Shown here one piece after another: positions 8,303 to 17,379 of a stretch of DNA of 64,000 nt. Origin of the DNA: Sphingobacteriia bacterium (lineage in GTDB: Bacteria > Bacteroidota > Bacteroidia > Chitinophagales > Chitinophagaceae); contig JAFKLS010000016.1 in NCBI GenBank assembly GCA_017304675.1, forward strand, positions 1 through 64,000, in the 5' to 3' direction. How positions within the stretch are numbered: the first letter of the stretch is position 1; each line of letters opens with the position of its first letter. The position numbers and the translations under genes are program-made. The notes under the pieces are model-generated. The model ran no database searches. It saw nothing but the letters and a program-made list of their open reading frames with translations, and was not told the DNA's origin.

Positions 8303-10813
8303 TTAATGGTTCACCATAATTTGTTTGGTGGTATATTTTGTTCCATCAGCCCCTTCAAGCACAATAAAATATTGGTGTAATCCATTACCATCAATAAAAG
8401 CAGGTACATTGTTTATGCCTTTACCGGCGGTAATGGTTTTGGTTCCCATGATTCTTCCGGTACCACTTTCAATTAATTTATAGGTAAATAACCCGTCGTT
8501 ATCAGCTTTAAAGCTAATGGTTACATTTCCATGTGAAGGGTTGGGATAAACCTGTATATCGTGTATGTTATTATTAGCGTTGCCGGTATAGGCACCTGCA
8601 TCTTTCTTGCTGAAAAATACGTTGCTGATAGCTACATTAACACTTGCAGTTTTACCATCAGGTGTTTGTATGGCAAAGATGATTTCTACAATATCGTTAG
8701 GGTTGATATTGTCGGCCGTACCTGCTGCTTTAAAATTATTAAGGCTAACAATATAATTTTTATTGTCTTTACCGAGCGGAACTGAATAGCTGTATTGTTT
8801 GGCAAAATCGGTAATGCTGTTTTTAACGAGGTAAACCGTTAGAACGGTATTGTTACCAGAAGCTGTGAACAGCAGGTTTTTAAAACCTGTAAGATCTTTG
8901 GCAACTGCTCCGCCCTGCAGTAACTTATAAATGCCTATATAATCTGAAAATGTTGCACCAGCTTTTATATTCCTGAATAATGGAAACTCATTTTGCATAT
9001 CATAATCTACCATGCTATCATTATTTACAATAAAACTTCTGTTATCCAGCGCTGCATGGTTGTAATCTATACCCCAGGAACCATCGCTTGTAAACAACAT
9101 ATCTTTTAACTGGTTATTGCTATACAGGTAAATGCTGGATTCCAGTACATCTTTTTCGGGTATGCTTATAGTTGTTGTACCATTGGCATTGATGCTGAAA
9201 GGAATTGTTCTCTGCAATAATACATTGCTGCTTTCGTTTTTCTTATCAGCCAGAACAAAATAACCCGAAGTAAGGCTTGTATTATTTTTAACGGTTAAAT
9301 CAATATTAAGTCCATTCCTTTTTCCAGAGGTGATATAAATATTCGGAAGCGGCGCATTGGGCTTTATTTGTTGTACAGGTTGTACTGCAGTAAAGTTTGC
9401 AATAATATTCAGGGCCAAATCTATGCAATAATATGGAGCAGCCCCCCATACCTGAAAGTTGTACAAAGTATCTTCTGTTGCATAATCGTTAAGCAGCCAG
9501 TTAGACTGGAAAGAATATGTATTTCTTTTAGCAGATTTACCTATGGAGAAACTTGTTACATATTCAATATTGCCGTTTGCCTGCTGTAATGTATAAGTTA
9601 AATAATTCAGTTTATTAATGGTAATGCTGTCTATGTTCAATAGCCTGGCATCTTTTAGCCTGTCGCAAACAGCTTTGGTATGCGAATACACTTCGTTTAC
9701 GGTAGTGGTTGCAAATACTGTTGCACGACAGTTATTGTTTTTTGTAAAATCAACAGCATATACATCAATAGCATTGGTAATGGCCGTAATATCTGCAGGG
9801 GTGCTTAAATAAGCCACATAACCGGGGTCGGGCAGATTCTTGGGTACAACATTGCTTAGTTTTAAACCACCGGCTGTAACGTTTGCCCCCGCACCTAATT
9901 CACGTATATTACCAGAACCAGTATTTAGTTGTGGTGCTTTGGCATAATTAATATCGCCAAGCGTACTATTCATTGTTTTATTGTATATTCTTTTAGATAA
10001 AGCATCTCCTATACTTTTGCTTTCTAAGCCGCCAGCATAACCTGAAAATGAAATATGGCCATCGGGAGTCAGATCAGGAATGCTGTCTAATTTCTGAATG
10101 CAGTTTAAAGGGTTGGCAGTTACATAAAAGAGTACATCGTTAAAATCCTGGTCGCTGCCACTGTCACGCCGCACATCTTCAAATCCTATAACAATTCTGT
10201 TGGTAGCAGTATCGTGTAACAAAACCGTATGTTTTCTTAAAGAAGGATCGGTTTCGGGGTTAAATTTTGAATCTGAATATAATACCCATTTGGCAGAAGC
10301 ACCTATTTGGTTTGCATTTCCATTCCATCCATCTGCCAATAGCACAAACCCTATGGAAGTATTGGGTGGAAAATTGCCGAGATATACTTTATCTCCGGGG
10401 TTTAAAGAACCGCCAGAACCGCTTTTAGATGCATTGGGGAAAATAATTGTGATCTGCGATGGTGATGGTGCCGCCGTTAAAGGGGCATTGGTAGGATAGG
10501 TATAGTAGCCCAATACGTTTAAGAAACTGGCACCTTCATCTACAAAGGTTACCCATATGTCTGTGTTGCAGTTAGTATTTAATGTTTCTGTTCTTCCATC
10601 TGCAATTAAACGTGGGTTATAGAGGGGTACAGACCTGTATTCAGGTAATGTAGCAGTAATATCGTCTCTGAAAGACTGGGTTAAATTATCACCGGGAATA
10701 ACAAGGTAATTTGGTTTGCCATCCGAAGAAAAACTGCCCATTAAGCGGTATTGAGCTTTTGCTGAGGAACAAGCCAGCACCATTATTACGATAAATTGTG
10801 CAACTTTTTTCAT
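8303..10813 (-). CDS. Secreted DUF4114 protein with T9SS sorting domain
   Basis: I start at the ATG at 10811-10813 (MKKVAQFIVIMVLACSSAKAQ), which gives a clean signal peptide; an upstream start adds 13 residues before it. The mature protein is about 815 aa. A DUF4114-type block, GFEDVRRDSGSDQDFNDVLF, sits at about 220-240; this Asp-rich loop often binds calcium in related domains. The C-terminus (IHDIQVYPNPSHGNVTISF to the end) is a type A T9SS sorting domain. The middle is beta-rich and unrecognised. It is likely a cell-surface or secreted protein, possibly adhesive; the role is unknown. Confidence 0.85.
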   Translation of the reverse strand: MKKVAQFIVIMVLACSSAKAQYRLMGSFSSDGKPNYLVIPGDNLTQSFRDDITATLPEYRSVPLYNPRLIADGRTETLNTNCNTDIWVTFVDEGASFLNVLGYYTYPTNAPLTAAPSPSQITIIFPNASKSGSGGSLNPGDKVYLGNFPPNTSIGFVLLADGWNGNANQIGASAKWVLYSDSKFNPETDPSLRKHTVLLHDTATNRIVIGFEDVRRDSGSDQDFNDVLFYVTANPLNCIQKLDSIPDLTPDGHISFSGYAGGLESKSIGDALSKRIYNKTMNSTLGDINYAKAPQLNTGSGNIRELGAGANVTAGGLKLSNVVPKNLPDPGYVAYLSTPADITAITNAIDVYAVDFTKNNNCRATVFATTTVNEVYSHTKAVCDRLKDARLLNIDSITINKLNYLTYTLQQANGNIEYVTSFSIGKSAKRNTYSFQSNWLLNDYATEDTLYNFQVWGAAPYYCIDLALNIIANFTAVQPVQQIKPNAPLPNIYITSGKRNGLNIDLTVKNNTSLTSGYFVLADKKNESSNVLLQRTIPFSINANGTTTISIPEKDVLESSIYLYSNNQLKDMLFTSDGSWGIDYNHAALDNRSFIVNNDSMVDYDMQNEFPLFRNIKAGATFSDYIGIYKLLQGGAVAKDLTGFKNLLFTASGNNTVLTVYLVKNSITDFAKQYSYSVPLGKDNKNYIVSLNNFKAAGTADNINPNDIVEIIFAIQTPDGKTASVNVAISNVFFSKKDAGAYTGNANNNIHDIQVYPNPSHGNVTISFKADNDGLFTYKLIESGTGRIMGTKTITAGKGINNVPAFIDGNGLHQYFIVLEGADGTKYTTKQIMVNH

Positions 10814-10947
10814 GTATTTTAGGTATTGCTGAATTGATAATTGTAAAAGCAACCGAAATCAATTCAACAGCAAGCTATACTCTATTATAAGAGTAGCACG
10901 ACCTCTTCCTGCGAAAGGAGTAAAATTCCCTGCTAAAGGATAAAAAA

Positions 10948-13818
10948 TCAGGCCAGCTCTGTGGCCAGGAAACGGGCTGTGTGGCTTTGTTTATAACCAA
11001 TCATTTCTTCAGGCGTTCCTTCAAATAAAATTTGGCCGCCGCCATCGCCTCCCTCAGGGCCAAGATCTATAATGTGATCGGCCATTTTAATAACATCCAG
11101 GTTGTGCTCAATAATTAAAACGGTATTGCCCCTGTCTACCAGTTTATTCACCACCTCCATCAACAATTTAATATCCTGAAAATGCAGGCCTGTTGTTGGC
11201 TCGTCTAAAATATAAAAGGTTTTGCCTGTATCTTTTTTGCCTAGCTCTGTTGAGAGTTTTACCCGTTGTGCTTCTCCGCCGCTTAGGGTTGTTGCAGATT
11301 GCCCCAAAGTAATATAACCCAAGCCAACATCTTGCAATACTTTTATTTTTCTGTACAGCCAGGGAACGGCATTAAAAAAATCACAGGCCTCATCAACAGT
11401 CATATCCAATACATCGCTTATAGATTTTCCTTTATAACGTATTTCTAAGGTTTCCCTGTTATAACGTTTGCCATTGCATTTTTCACAATGCACGTATACA
11501 TCGGGCAAAAAATTCATTTCAATTACCCGCATACCGCCTCCTTCACAAACATCGCATCTTCCTGTTTTTACATTGAATGAAAACCTGCCTGCATTGTAAC
11601 CACGAATTTTTGCTTCGGGTACACTGGCAAACAGTGTTCTTATTTCCGTAAAAAAACCACAATAGGTTGCAGGATTGCTCCTTGGTGTTCTGCCGATAGG
11701 CGATTGATCTATTTCAATCACTTTATCAATATACTCTAAACCTTTTACAGATTTAAACTCCATTGAAGGCATCTTGCTGCCGTATGCATGTTTTGAAAGA
11801 ATGGGGTATAACGTTTCGTTAATGAGCGTAGATTTCCCACTGCCGCTAACGCCGCTTACAACAATTAATTTTCCTAAAGGGAATATTGCATTAACGTTTT
11901 TCAGGTTATTTCCCTTTACACCTTTCAGTTCAATCAATTTTCCATTACCGGCCCTTCTTTCCTTTGGCACTTCAATTTTCTTCTTACCACTTAAAAAATC
12001 TGCTGTTTCAGAATGTATTTTCAAAACTTCTTCCGGTGTTCCTGCGGCTACTATTTGCCCGCCGTATTTTCCAGCTTTTGGCCCTATATCTACCAAGTGG
12101 TCTGCAGCAAGCATAATATCTTTATCATGTTCTACTACCAGTACGCTGTTGCCTATATCTCTCAGGTTTTTCAAAGCTTCTATCAATCGATGATTATCTC
12201 TTTGGTGTAAGCCTATGCTTGGCTCATCTAAGATGTATGTAATGCCCTGCAATTGCGAACCTATTTGTGTAGCCAGGCGGATTCGTTGAGATTCTCCGCC
12301 ACTGAGTGTTTTGGTAGGCCTGTTAAGTGAAAGATATGTTAGGCCAACATTCAGTAAAAATTGCAATCGTTCCCTTATTTCTTTTAGAACATCTTTCGCA
12401 ATGGTGTTTTGTTTGTTGCTGATTCTTTTTTCAATATCCTTAAACCATAGCATCAATTTATCTAAATTATAATTGCTCAGTTCGGCAATATTTTTTTCAT
12501 CAATCTTAAACCAAAGGCTTTCTTTTTTTAACCTTGCGCCATTACAGGTTGGGCAGGTACTCAGTTCCATATACTTTTCAACCCATGCTCTTAAAACTTC
12601 TGTACTGTTAGGAGAAATAAACCAACGCTTCAGCATAGGTATAATACCTTCATAACTTCCGGTATATTCTAATGGAATTGTTTCATCGTCCATGTTTATT
12701 TCTAAAGAGGGAGATATGTTTTTATCACCATGTAACAGCAGGTTCAAATGCTCTTGCGGCAGGTCTTTTATCGGTTTATCAAGATTTATTTTGTGCTTTT
12801 TAGCAAATGCGCTTACCTGCTGAAAAACACTGGCTTCTCTTTCTTCTCCTAAAGCTGCAATACCACCTTCTTTAACAGATTTAGCGCTATCGGGTATAAC
12901 CGATAACATATTTATGGTGTATACATTGCCCAGGCCTTTACAAGTACCGCAAGCGCCGTAAGGAGAGTTAAACGAAAATGAATTGGGGCTTGGCTCTTCG
13001 TAAGAAATACTTGTATCGAGGCACATTAATTGTTTAGAATATTGTACAATTTTATGGCTATCGTTCAGCAAAATAAACATCAGGTCTTTACCCATTTTTA
13101 AACTTTGCTGAACACTTTGGCTAAGCCTAACTTTCATATCGGTTGTAACGGCAAGCCTGTCTATTACAATTTCTATATCGTGTATTTTATAACGATCCAG
13201 TTGCATTTTAGGAGTAATATCCTTTACTTCACCATCAACCCTTACCTTAACAAATCCTTTTTTCCTGATCTCTTCGAATAATTCCCTGTAATGTCCTTTT
13301 CTGCCTCTTACAACAGGCGCCAACAACGATATTTTCTGATTTTTATATTTTTCAAAAATGTTTTCTACAATTTCTTCTTCACTAAACTTCACCATTTTTT
13401 TTCCTGTATTATAACTATAAGCCTCGCCAATTCTTGCAAAAAGTAATCTCAGAAAATCGTATACTTCTGTTACGGTTCCAACTGTTGAACGGGGATTTCT
13501 ATTGGTTGTTTTCTGTTCTATGGAAATAACGGGAGAAAGTCCTGTAATCTTATCTACATCAGGCCGCTCCATGTCGCCGATAAATTGCCTGGCATATGCA
13601 CTGAAGCTTTCCATATAACGGCGTTGCCCTTCGTTGTAAATGGTATCAAAGGCTAATGAAGATTTACCGCTGCCGCTAACACCTGTAAAAACCACCAATT
13701 TGTTTTTTGGGATGGAGATATCAATATCTTTTAAGTTGTGCTCCCTTGCCCCAAAAATTTCAATGGTATCTTCCTGAAAAGACGGTGCTGTATTTTTTCC
13801 CCTTTTTTGTTTAGCCAT
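10948..13818 (-). CDS. uvrA: Excinuclease ABC subunit A
   Basis: The 956-aa form starts at the ATG at 13816-13818 (MAKQKRGKNT); an upstream start would add 35 atypical residues. It has two ABC ATPase halves with Walker A GVSGSGKSSLAF near residue 40 and GVSGSGKSTLINE near 640, signatures LSGGESQR and LSGGEAQR, and a UvrB-binding region after RPDVDKITGLSP. The C-terminal zinc module is complete (CDVCEGGG ... CEKCNGKRY). The N-terminal one keeps CGTC, but where a CPxC pair is usual it has CLDTSIS, with a single Cys. The protein finds DNA lesions in nucleotide excision repair and loads UvrB. Confidence 0.97.
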   Translation of the reverse strand: MAKQKRGKNTAPSFQEDTIEIFGAREHNLKDIDISIPKNKLVVFTGVSGSGKSSLAFDTIYNEGQRRYMESFSAYARQFIGDMERPDVDKITGLSPVISIEQKTTNRNPRSTVGTVTEVYDFLRLLFARIGEAYSYNTGKKMVKFSEEEIVENIFEKYKNQKISLLAPVVRGRKGHYRELFEEIRKKGFVKVRVDGEVKDITPKMQLDRYKIHDIEIVIDRLAVTTDMKVRLSQSVQQSLKMGKDLMFILLNDSHKIVQYSKQLMCLDTSISYEEPSPNSFSFNSPYGACGTCKGLGNVYTINMLSVIPDSAKSVKEGGIAALGEEREASVFQQVSAFAKKHKINLDKPIKDLPQEHLNLLLHGDKNISPSLEINMDDETIPLEYTGSYEGIIPMLKRWFISPNSTEVLRAWVEKYMELSTCPTCNGARLKKESLWFKIDEKNIAELSNYNLDKLMLWFKDIEKRISNKQNTIAKDVLKEIRERLQFLLNVGLTYLSLNRPTKTLSGGESQRIRLATQIGSQLQGITYILDEPSIGLHQRDNHRLIEALKNLRDIGNSVLVVEHDKDIMLAADHLVDIGPKAGKYGGQIVAAGTPEEVLKIHSETADFLSGKKKIEVPKERRAGNGKLIELKGVKGNNLKNVNAIFPLGKLIVVSGVSGSGKSTLINETLYPILSKHAYGSKMPSMEFKSVKGLEYIDKVIEIDQSPIGRTPRSNPATYCGFFTEIRTLFASVPEAKIRGYNAGRFSFNVKTGRCDVCEGGGMRVIEMNFLPDVYVHCEKCNGKRYNRETLEIRYKGKSISDVLDMTVDEACDFFNAVPWLYRKIKVLQDVGLGYITLGQSATTLSGGEAQRVKLSTELGKKDTGKTFYILDEPTTGLHFQDIKLLMEVVNKLVDRGNTVLIIEHNLDVIKMADHIIDLGPEGGDGGGQILFEGTPEEMIGYKQSHTARFLATELA

Positions 13819-13898
13819 AAGTGAAAGTAAACATTTAAACAAGCCTGCAAATAAAAGGTTGTATGGATGTGTAATGATTTTGTAAAAAATAAATTTCT

Positions 13899-13931
13899 TT
13901 TGGAAGTATGGCCATCCTAACATTACTTTTG
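13899..13931 (+). promoter_or_regulatory. Bacteroidota-type promoter of the SAM riboswitch / hom unit
   Basis: A -33 TTTG (13899-13902) and a -7 TACTTTTG (13924-13931), which fits TAnnTTTG, are spaced by 21 bp. The spacing and sequences match the primary sigma factor consensus of Bacteroidota. The riboswitch begins about 20 nt downstream. Confidence 0.75.
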
Positions 13932-13949
13932 CGCCAGTTCTTTTTAAAG

Positions 13950-14062
13950 CTTATCAAGAAAGGCAGAGGGATTGGCCCTTTGAAGCCTTTGCAACCCTGT
14001 TAAACTACTCATTTAGCAGAAGGTGCAAATTCCATTCCGGTAACTTCCCGGAAGAAGATAAG
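13950..14062 (+). promoter_or_regulatory. SAM-I (S-box) riboswitch
   Basis: The plus strand shows the S-box order: CTTATCAAGAAAGGCAGAGG, then GGCCCTTTGAAGCC and GCAACC, then GGTGCAAATTCC, then GAAGATAAG. P1 pairs CTTATC (13950-13955) with GATAAG (14057-14062). The conserved kink-turn and SAM-pocket segments are all present. High S-adenosylmethionine should stabilise the fold and favour the terminator at 14098. The downstream gene is homoserine dehydrogenase, a precursor step of methionine synthesis. Confidence 0.92.
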
Positions 14063-14097
14063 TCAGAGTAGCTTACACATAAACAACTTTTTTATAT

Positions 14098-14128
14098 AAG
14101 CCTGCCTGATTTACCGGCAGGCTTTTTT
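14098..14128 (+). terminator. Terminator of the SAM riboswitch leader
   Basis: AAGCCTGCC (14098-14106) pairs with GGCAGGCTT (14116-14124), followed by further T residues. It lies 36 nt after the riboswitch and about 90 nt before the hom start, as expected for a transcription-attenuation platform. I did not find an obvious antiterminator by eye. Confidence 0.85.
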
Positions 14129-14216
14129 GTTTGCTATTTAAGGAATAAATCGAAGGATGGATTAAATAGAAATATCATCCTATTAGTTTTGTAGAATATT
14201 TATTAAATATTGATTT

Positions 14217-15473
14217 ATGCATAGCGACAAGCAATTGAGAATTGGTTTATTCGGTTTTGGTGTGGTAGGCGAAGGGCTTTATAAAGTGCTTCAACAAACT
14301 CCTTCTTTAAAAGCAAATATTGAAAAGGTTTGTATTAAAAACGCAGATAAAAAAAGAAATGCGCCTGCTTCTTTGTTTACAACTGATAGAAATGAATTGT
14401 TGTTTAACGAAAACATTAATGTGATTGTGGAAGTGATTGATGATGCCAATGCTGCATTTGAAATTGTTACCACAGCACTAAAAAATGGTAAATCTGTTGT
14501 TAGCTCCAGTAAGAAAATGATTGCCGAACATTTACCTGAATTGTTACACCTGCAGCAGGAAACGGATTTACCTTTTCTGTATGAAAGTTCTGCCTGTGCT
14601 TCCATTCCGGTAATCAGGAATTTGGAAGAATATTACGATAACGATCTGTTGCATTCCATTAAAGCCATTGTAAATGGTTCAACCAATTTCATTCTTACAA
14701 AGATTATTGAAGAAAACCTTTCCTTCACAGAAGCATTATTGCTTGCACAGCAGTTAGGCTTTGCAGAAAGCAACCCTAAGCTGGATGTAGAAGGTTTTGA
14801 TGCAGTGAATAAATGGACTATACTGTTAAACCATGCTTACGGTATTGTAGAGCATCCTTCCAATATTCTTTTTAACGGTATTCAGAATATACAATTGAGT
14901 GATGCTGTAGTGGCCAAAGAAAGGCATTATGAAATAAAACTGGTGGCGCAAGCTAAAAAATTGCATGATGGTAAAGTGGCTGCCTTTGTGTTGCCACAAT
15001 TTGTAAAACAAGAAGATCATCTGGCATTTGTAAAAAACGAGTACAACGGCGTAGTTATTGAAAGTGGCTTTGCCGATAAACAGTTTTTTTATGGTAAAGG
15101 GGCAGGAAGCTTTCCAACAGCCTCTGCTGTATTAAGTGACATTGCAGCATTGCGCTACGATTATCAGTACGAATACAAAAAACTTTATTTTCATGAGCCA
15201 CATGTATTAAGCAACGATTATTACCTGAAGGTTTATGTAAGTTTTGAGGATAAAAAATATATTCCGAAAGACGAATTTGAATGGATAGAAGAATGGCATG
15301 CCGGTGAGGGAAGGAATTATTTAGTGGGTGTAATACATATATCTGCCATTACAGGTAAAGCTTGGTGGCGTGATAATAATACTTCTCTTATTTTACTACC
15401 CGAACCAATTATTGAAAATGTAGAGATTGTAAAATTGAAAAAGCGTAGTTTGGAATTAGCCGGAGTATTATAA
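14217..15473 (+). CDS. hom: Homoserine dehydrogenase
   Basis: The protein is 418 aa. The N-terminal NAD(P)-binding motif is IGLFGFGVVGEGL. The catalytic/substrate region is VNGSTNFILTKI, followed by AQQLGFAESNPKLDVEGFDA. It reduces aspartate semialdehyde to homoserine, the branch point to threonine and methionine. The last about 90 residues do not look like a clear ACT domain. The gene is monocistronic, with a terminator right after it. The SAM-I riboswitch upstream ties it to methionine supply. A TAGTTTTG (14184-14191) close to the ATG could be a second, riboswitch-independent promoter. Confidence 0.93.
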   Translation: MHSDKQLRIGLFGFGVVGEGLYKVLQQTPSLKANIEKVCIKNADKKRNAPASLFTTDRNELLFNENINVIVEVIDDANAAFEIVTTALKNGKSVVSSSKKMIAEHLPELLHLQQETDLPFLYESSACASIPVIRNLEEYYDNDLLHSIKAIVNGSTNFILTKIIEENLSFTEALLLAQQLGFAESNPKLDVEGFDAVNKWTILLNHAYGIVEHPSNILFNGIQNIQLSDAVVAKERHYEIKLVAQAKKLHDGKVAAFVLPQFVKQEDHLAFVKNEYNGVVIESGFADKQFFYGKGAGSFPTASAVLSDIAALRYDYQYEYKKLYFHEPHVLSNDYYLKVYVSFEDKKYIPKDEFEWIEEWHAGEGRNYLVGVIHISAITGKAWWRDNNTSLILLPEPIIENVEIVKLKKRSLELAGVL

Positions 15474-15480
15474 ATAATTT

Positions 15481-15506
15481 AAAGCCCGTACATAAACGGG
15501 CTTTTT
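15481..15506 (+). terminator. Intrinsic terminator after hom
   Basis: AAGCCCGT (15482-15489) pairs with ACGGGCTT (15496-15503), followed by T residues. It excludes the upstream alternative start of the next gene. Confidence 0.85.
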
Positions 15507-15531
15507 GTTTGAATGGATATATTTTTACAAT

Positions 15532-16170
15532 ATGGATAAAGCCGGTATTACTTATATAAAAGCACTTAAGTTAACAGCCATTGGTGGCATTTTACTATTC
15601 ATTATTAATTATATAATTGGTACCAATAATTTTTTCCTGCAGTTAAATGCAGATGGCGGTTACTGGGCAGACCATCTCTTTCATTACCTCACTTATTTGG
15701 GAGATGGTATTATGTGGGTACCGCTAATGCTATACGTTTTGTTCAGAAAAAAAGATCAGGCAATTTTTGTTCTTGCTGCTATTATGATTTCTACCCTTAT
15801 TACCCATTTATTTAAAGACATACTTATACCTAACGAAGCCAGGCCAACAAAAGCTATTGCAGATATAAACCTTATACATATTGTAAAAGGAGTAAGTGTG
15901 CATACCATTGGCAGCTTTCCTTCGGGACATACTACAACCGCTTTTTGTATTTACCTCATTGTATGCCGGTTATTTAATAACGAAAAACTACTTATTCCGC
16001 TTTTCGTGCTTGCTTTAGCAGTAGGCTATTCAAGAGTTTACCTGGCACAACATTTTCCCAGGGATGTTGCAGGAGGAATGCTTGCAGCAGTATTCACACT
16101 CATTTTTTCTCAATGGACAGAAAAAGCAGTTCGCAGGAAAAAAGTATACCCTCACCCCTTAAATAAGTAG
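15532..16170 (+). CDS. PAP2-superfamily membrane phosphatase
   Basis: The start is the ATG at 15532; an upstream TTG overlaps the hom terminator. The protein is 212 aa and has several membrane segments. The phosphatase signature is present: KDILIPNEARP, SFPSGHTTTAF and YSRVYLAQHFPRDVAGG, giving the Arg, the PSGH His and the SRxxxxxHxxxD His. The family removes phosphate from lipid substrates such as undecaprenyl pyrophosphate or phosphatidate. The exact lipid cannot be read from sequence. Confidence 0.88.
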   Translation: MDKAGITYIKALKLTAIGGILLFIINYIIGTNNFFLQLNADGGYWADHLFHYLTYLGDGIMWVPLMLYVLFRKKDQAIFVLAAIMISTLITHLFKDILIPNEARPTKAIADINLIHIVKGVSVHTIGSFPSGHTTTAFCIYLIVCRLFNNEKLLIPLFVLALAVGYSRVYLAQHFPRDVAGGMLAAVFTLIFSQWTEKAVRRKKVYPHPLNK

Positions 16171-16186
16171 TTTTACCCAAAAAAAT

Positions 16187-16216
16187 TTTGTAGTTCAAAT
16201 ACTACAATTATCTTTG
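16187..16216 (+). promoter_or_regulatory. Promoter of the 42-aa membrane protein with an inverted repeat in its spacer
   Basis: TTTG at 16187-16190 and TATCTTTG at 16209-16216 (TAnnTTTG) are 18 bp apart. An inverted repeat, TTGTAGT (16188-16194) with ACTACAA (16201-16207), fills the spacer and could be an operator. Confidence 0.6.
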
Positions 16217-16252
16217 TGCTGTAAATATCCAATCATCCTAAAATCTAATAAG

Positions 16253-16381
16253 ATGAAAAACCAAGCTACAAAAAGTGGTATTGCGGTAAAACGTACAAAA
16301 AGCCGTTCAATTGTAATCTTCGAAATCATCGTTTACACATTAGCCATCGCTTTCTGGTTTCAATTTTTAAAGCATCTATAG
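16253..16381 (+). CDS. Small single-pass membrane protein (42 aa)
   Basis: The ATG at 16253 opens 42 codons ending in TAG at 16379-16381. The first about 20 residues are basic (KRTKSRS) and the rest is one hydrophobic helix (IVIFEIIVYTLAIAFWFQFL). It has its own consensus promoter 36 bp upstream and a purine-rich stretch before the ATG. I know no function for it. Small basic-plus-helix proteins can be toxins, regulators or subunits of membrane complexes, and nothing here decides between these. Confidence 0.55.
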   Translation: MKNQATKSGIAVKRTKSRSIVIFEIIVYTLAIAFWFQFLKHL

Positions 16382-16575
16382 TACTACAGGAGTAGTATAA
16401 TCACTACGCTGTTGTATATCACCGATTAGCAAGTGCAATACTTACTATAATAGTAAGGCGATTAAGTCTTGTTTTTTGGTTCGTATACAAACTTGTTCAC
16501 AGATTTTTATATCCTTTCTGCTGAAGGGATACTTTATAAAATTTTAGGCTGCTAAATATCTGGCGGCCTATTTTT
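16382..16575 (+). other. Hairpin-rich stretch ending in a terminator (3' UTR or small RNA)
   Basis: Directly after the small ORF, TACTAC/GTAGTA (16382-16397) forms a hairpin. CTTACTAT/ATAGTAAG (about 16441-16457) forms another, and an ATCC...GGGAT pair lies near 16511-16530. TAGGCTGC/GCGGCCTA plus a T-run (16545-16575) is an intrinsic terminator. It may simply be the small gene's 3' UTR or a stable RNA processed from it. Confidence 0.4.
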
Positions 16576-16591
16576 GTTGAAATTATTTGCC

Positions 16592-17368
16592 ATGTACCAG
16601 ACTATTATAACCGATTTACAAAATCATATTTTAACGATAACCATTAACCGCCCCGATAAACTTAATGCACTTAATAAAACCGTTTTAAGTGAATTGGATA
16701 TGGTATTAAACGAAGTATATGAGAACACAGAGATCAGATCAGTTATCATAACAGGGTCAGGTGCCAAATCATTTGTTGCGGGAGCTGATATTGCGGAGTT
16801 CAGCGGGTTGTCTATGGAAGAAGGAATGGAGCTGGCAATAAAAGGGCAAAACATTTTTTTTAAGATAGAAAATGCGCCCAAGCCTGTTGTTGCCTGTGTG
16901 AATGGTTTTGCGTTAGGCGGAGGATGCGAACTGGCTATGAGTTGCCACTTTAGAGTAGCCAGCGAAAACGCAAAATTTGGGCAACCGGAAGTAAATTTAG
17001 GATTGATTCCAGGCTATGGCGGCACACAACGTTTAGTGCAACTGGTAGGAAAAGGAAGAGCTATAGAATTGTTAACCAGTGCAGTAATGATTGATGCAAA
17101 TACGGCCTTGCAATATGGGCTGGTTAACCATGTTGTGCCCCAGGAAGAATTGCTTCAAAAAGCGAAATCGATTCTAGACCTTATCAATAGCAAAGCGCCT
17201 CTGGCTGTAGCCGGCTGCATTACTGCAGCCAATGCTGTGTTTAACGAAAGGCAAAATGGTTTTGAAATTGAGGTGAACGAATTTGGCAAATGTTTTGGAA
17301 CAAGCGATATGCAAGAAGGCACACAAGCTTTTTTAGAGAAAAGAAAGGCAATCTTTACCGGCAAATAG
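16592..17368 (+). CDS. Enoyl-CoA hydratase/isomerase family protein
   Basis: I use the ATG at 16592; an upstream TTG overlaps the preceding terminator. The protein is 258 aa with the crotonase fold. The oxyanion-hole segments are SFVAGADI and NGFALGGGCELAM. The catalytic Glu pair appears in FGQPEVNLGLIPG and in RAIELL. These enzymes hydrate 2-enoyl-CoA in fatty acid or amino acid breakdown. A TATTTTTG (16569-16576) lies just before the start and may be its promoter. The preferred chain length is unknown. Confidence 0.92.
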   Translation: MYQTIITDLQNHILTITINRPDKLNALNKTVLSELDMVLNEVYENTEIRSVIITGSGAKSFVAGADIAEFSGLSMEEGMELAIKGQNIFFKIENAPKPVVACVNGFALGGGCELAMSCHFRVASENAKFGQPEVNLGLIPGYGGTQRLVQLVGKGRAIELLTSAVMIDANTALQYGLVNHVVPQEELLQKAKSILDLINSKAPLAVAGCITAANAVFNERQNGFEIEVNEFGKCFGTSDMQEGTQAFLEKRKAIFTGK

Positions 17369-17379
17369 GAAACAATTCC

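Noticed and set aside
16253..16381. Type I toxin-antitoxin system
   Set aside because: The small protein is toxin-like in shape, but I see no convincing antisense RNA promoter on the minus strand, so a toxin call is not supported.
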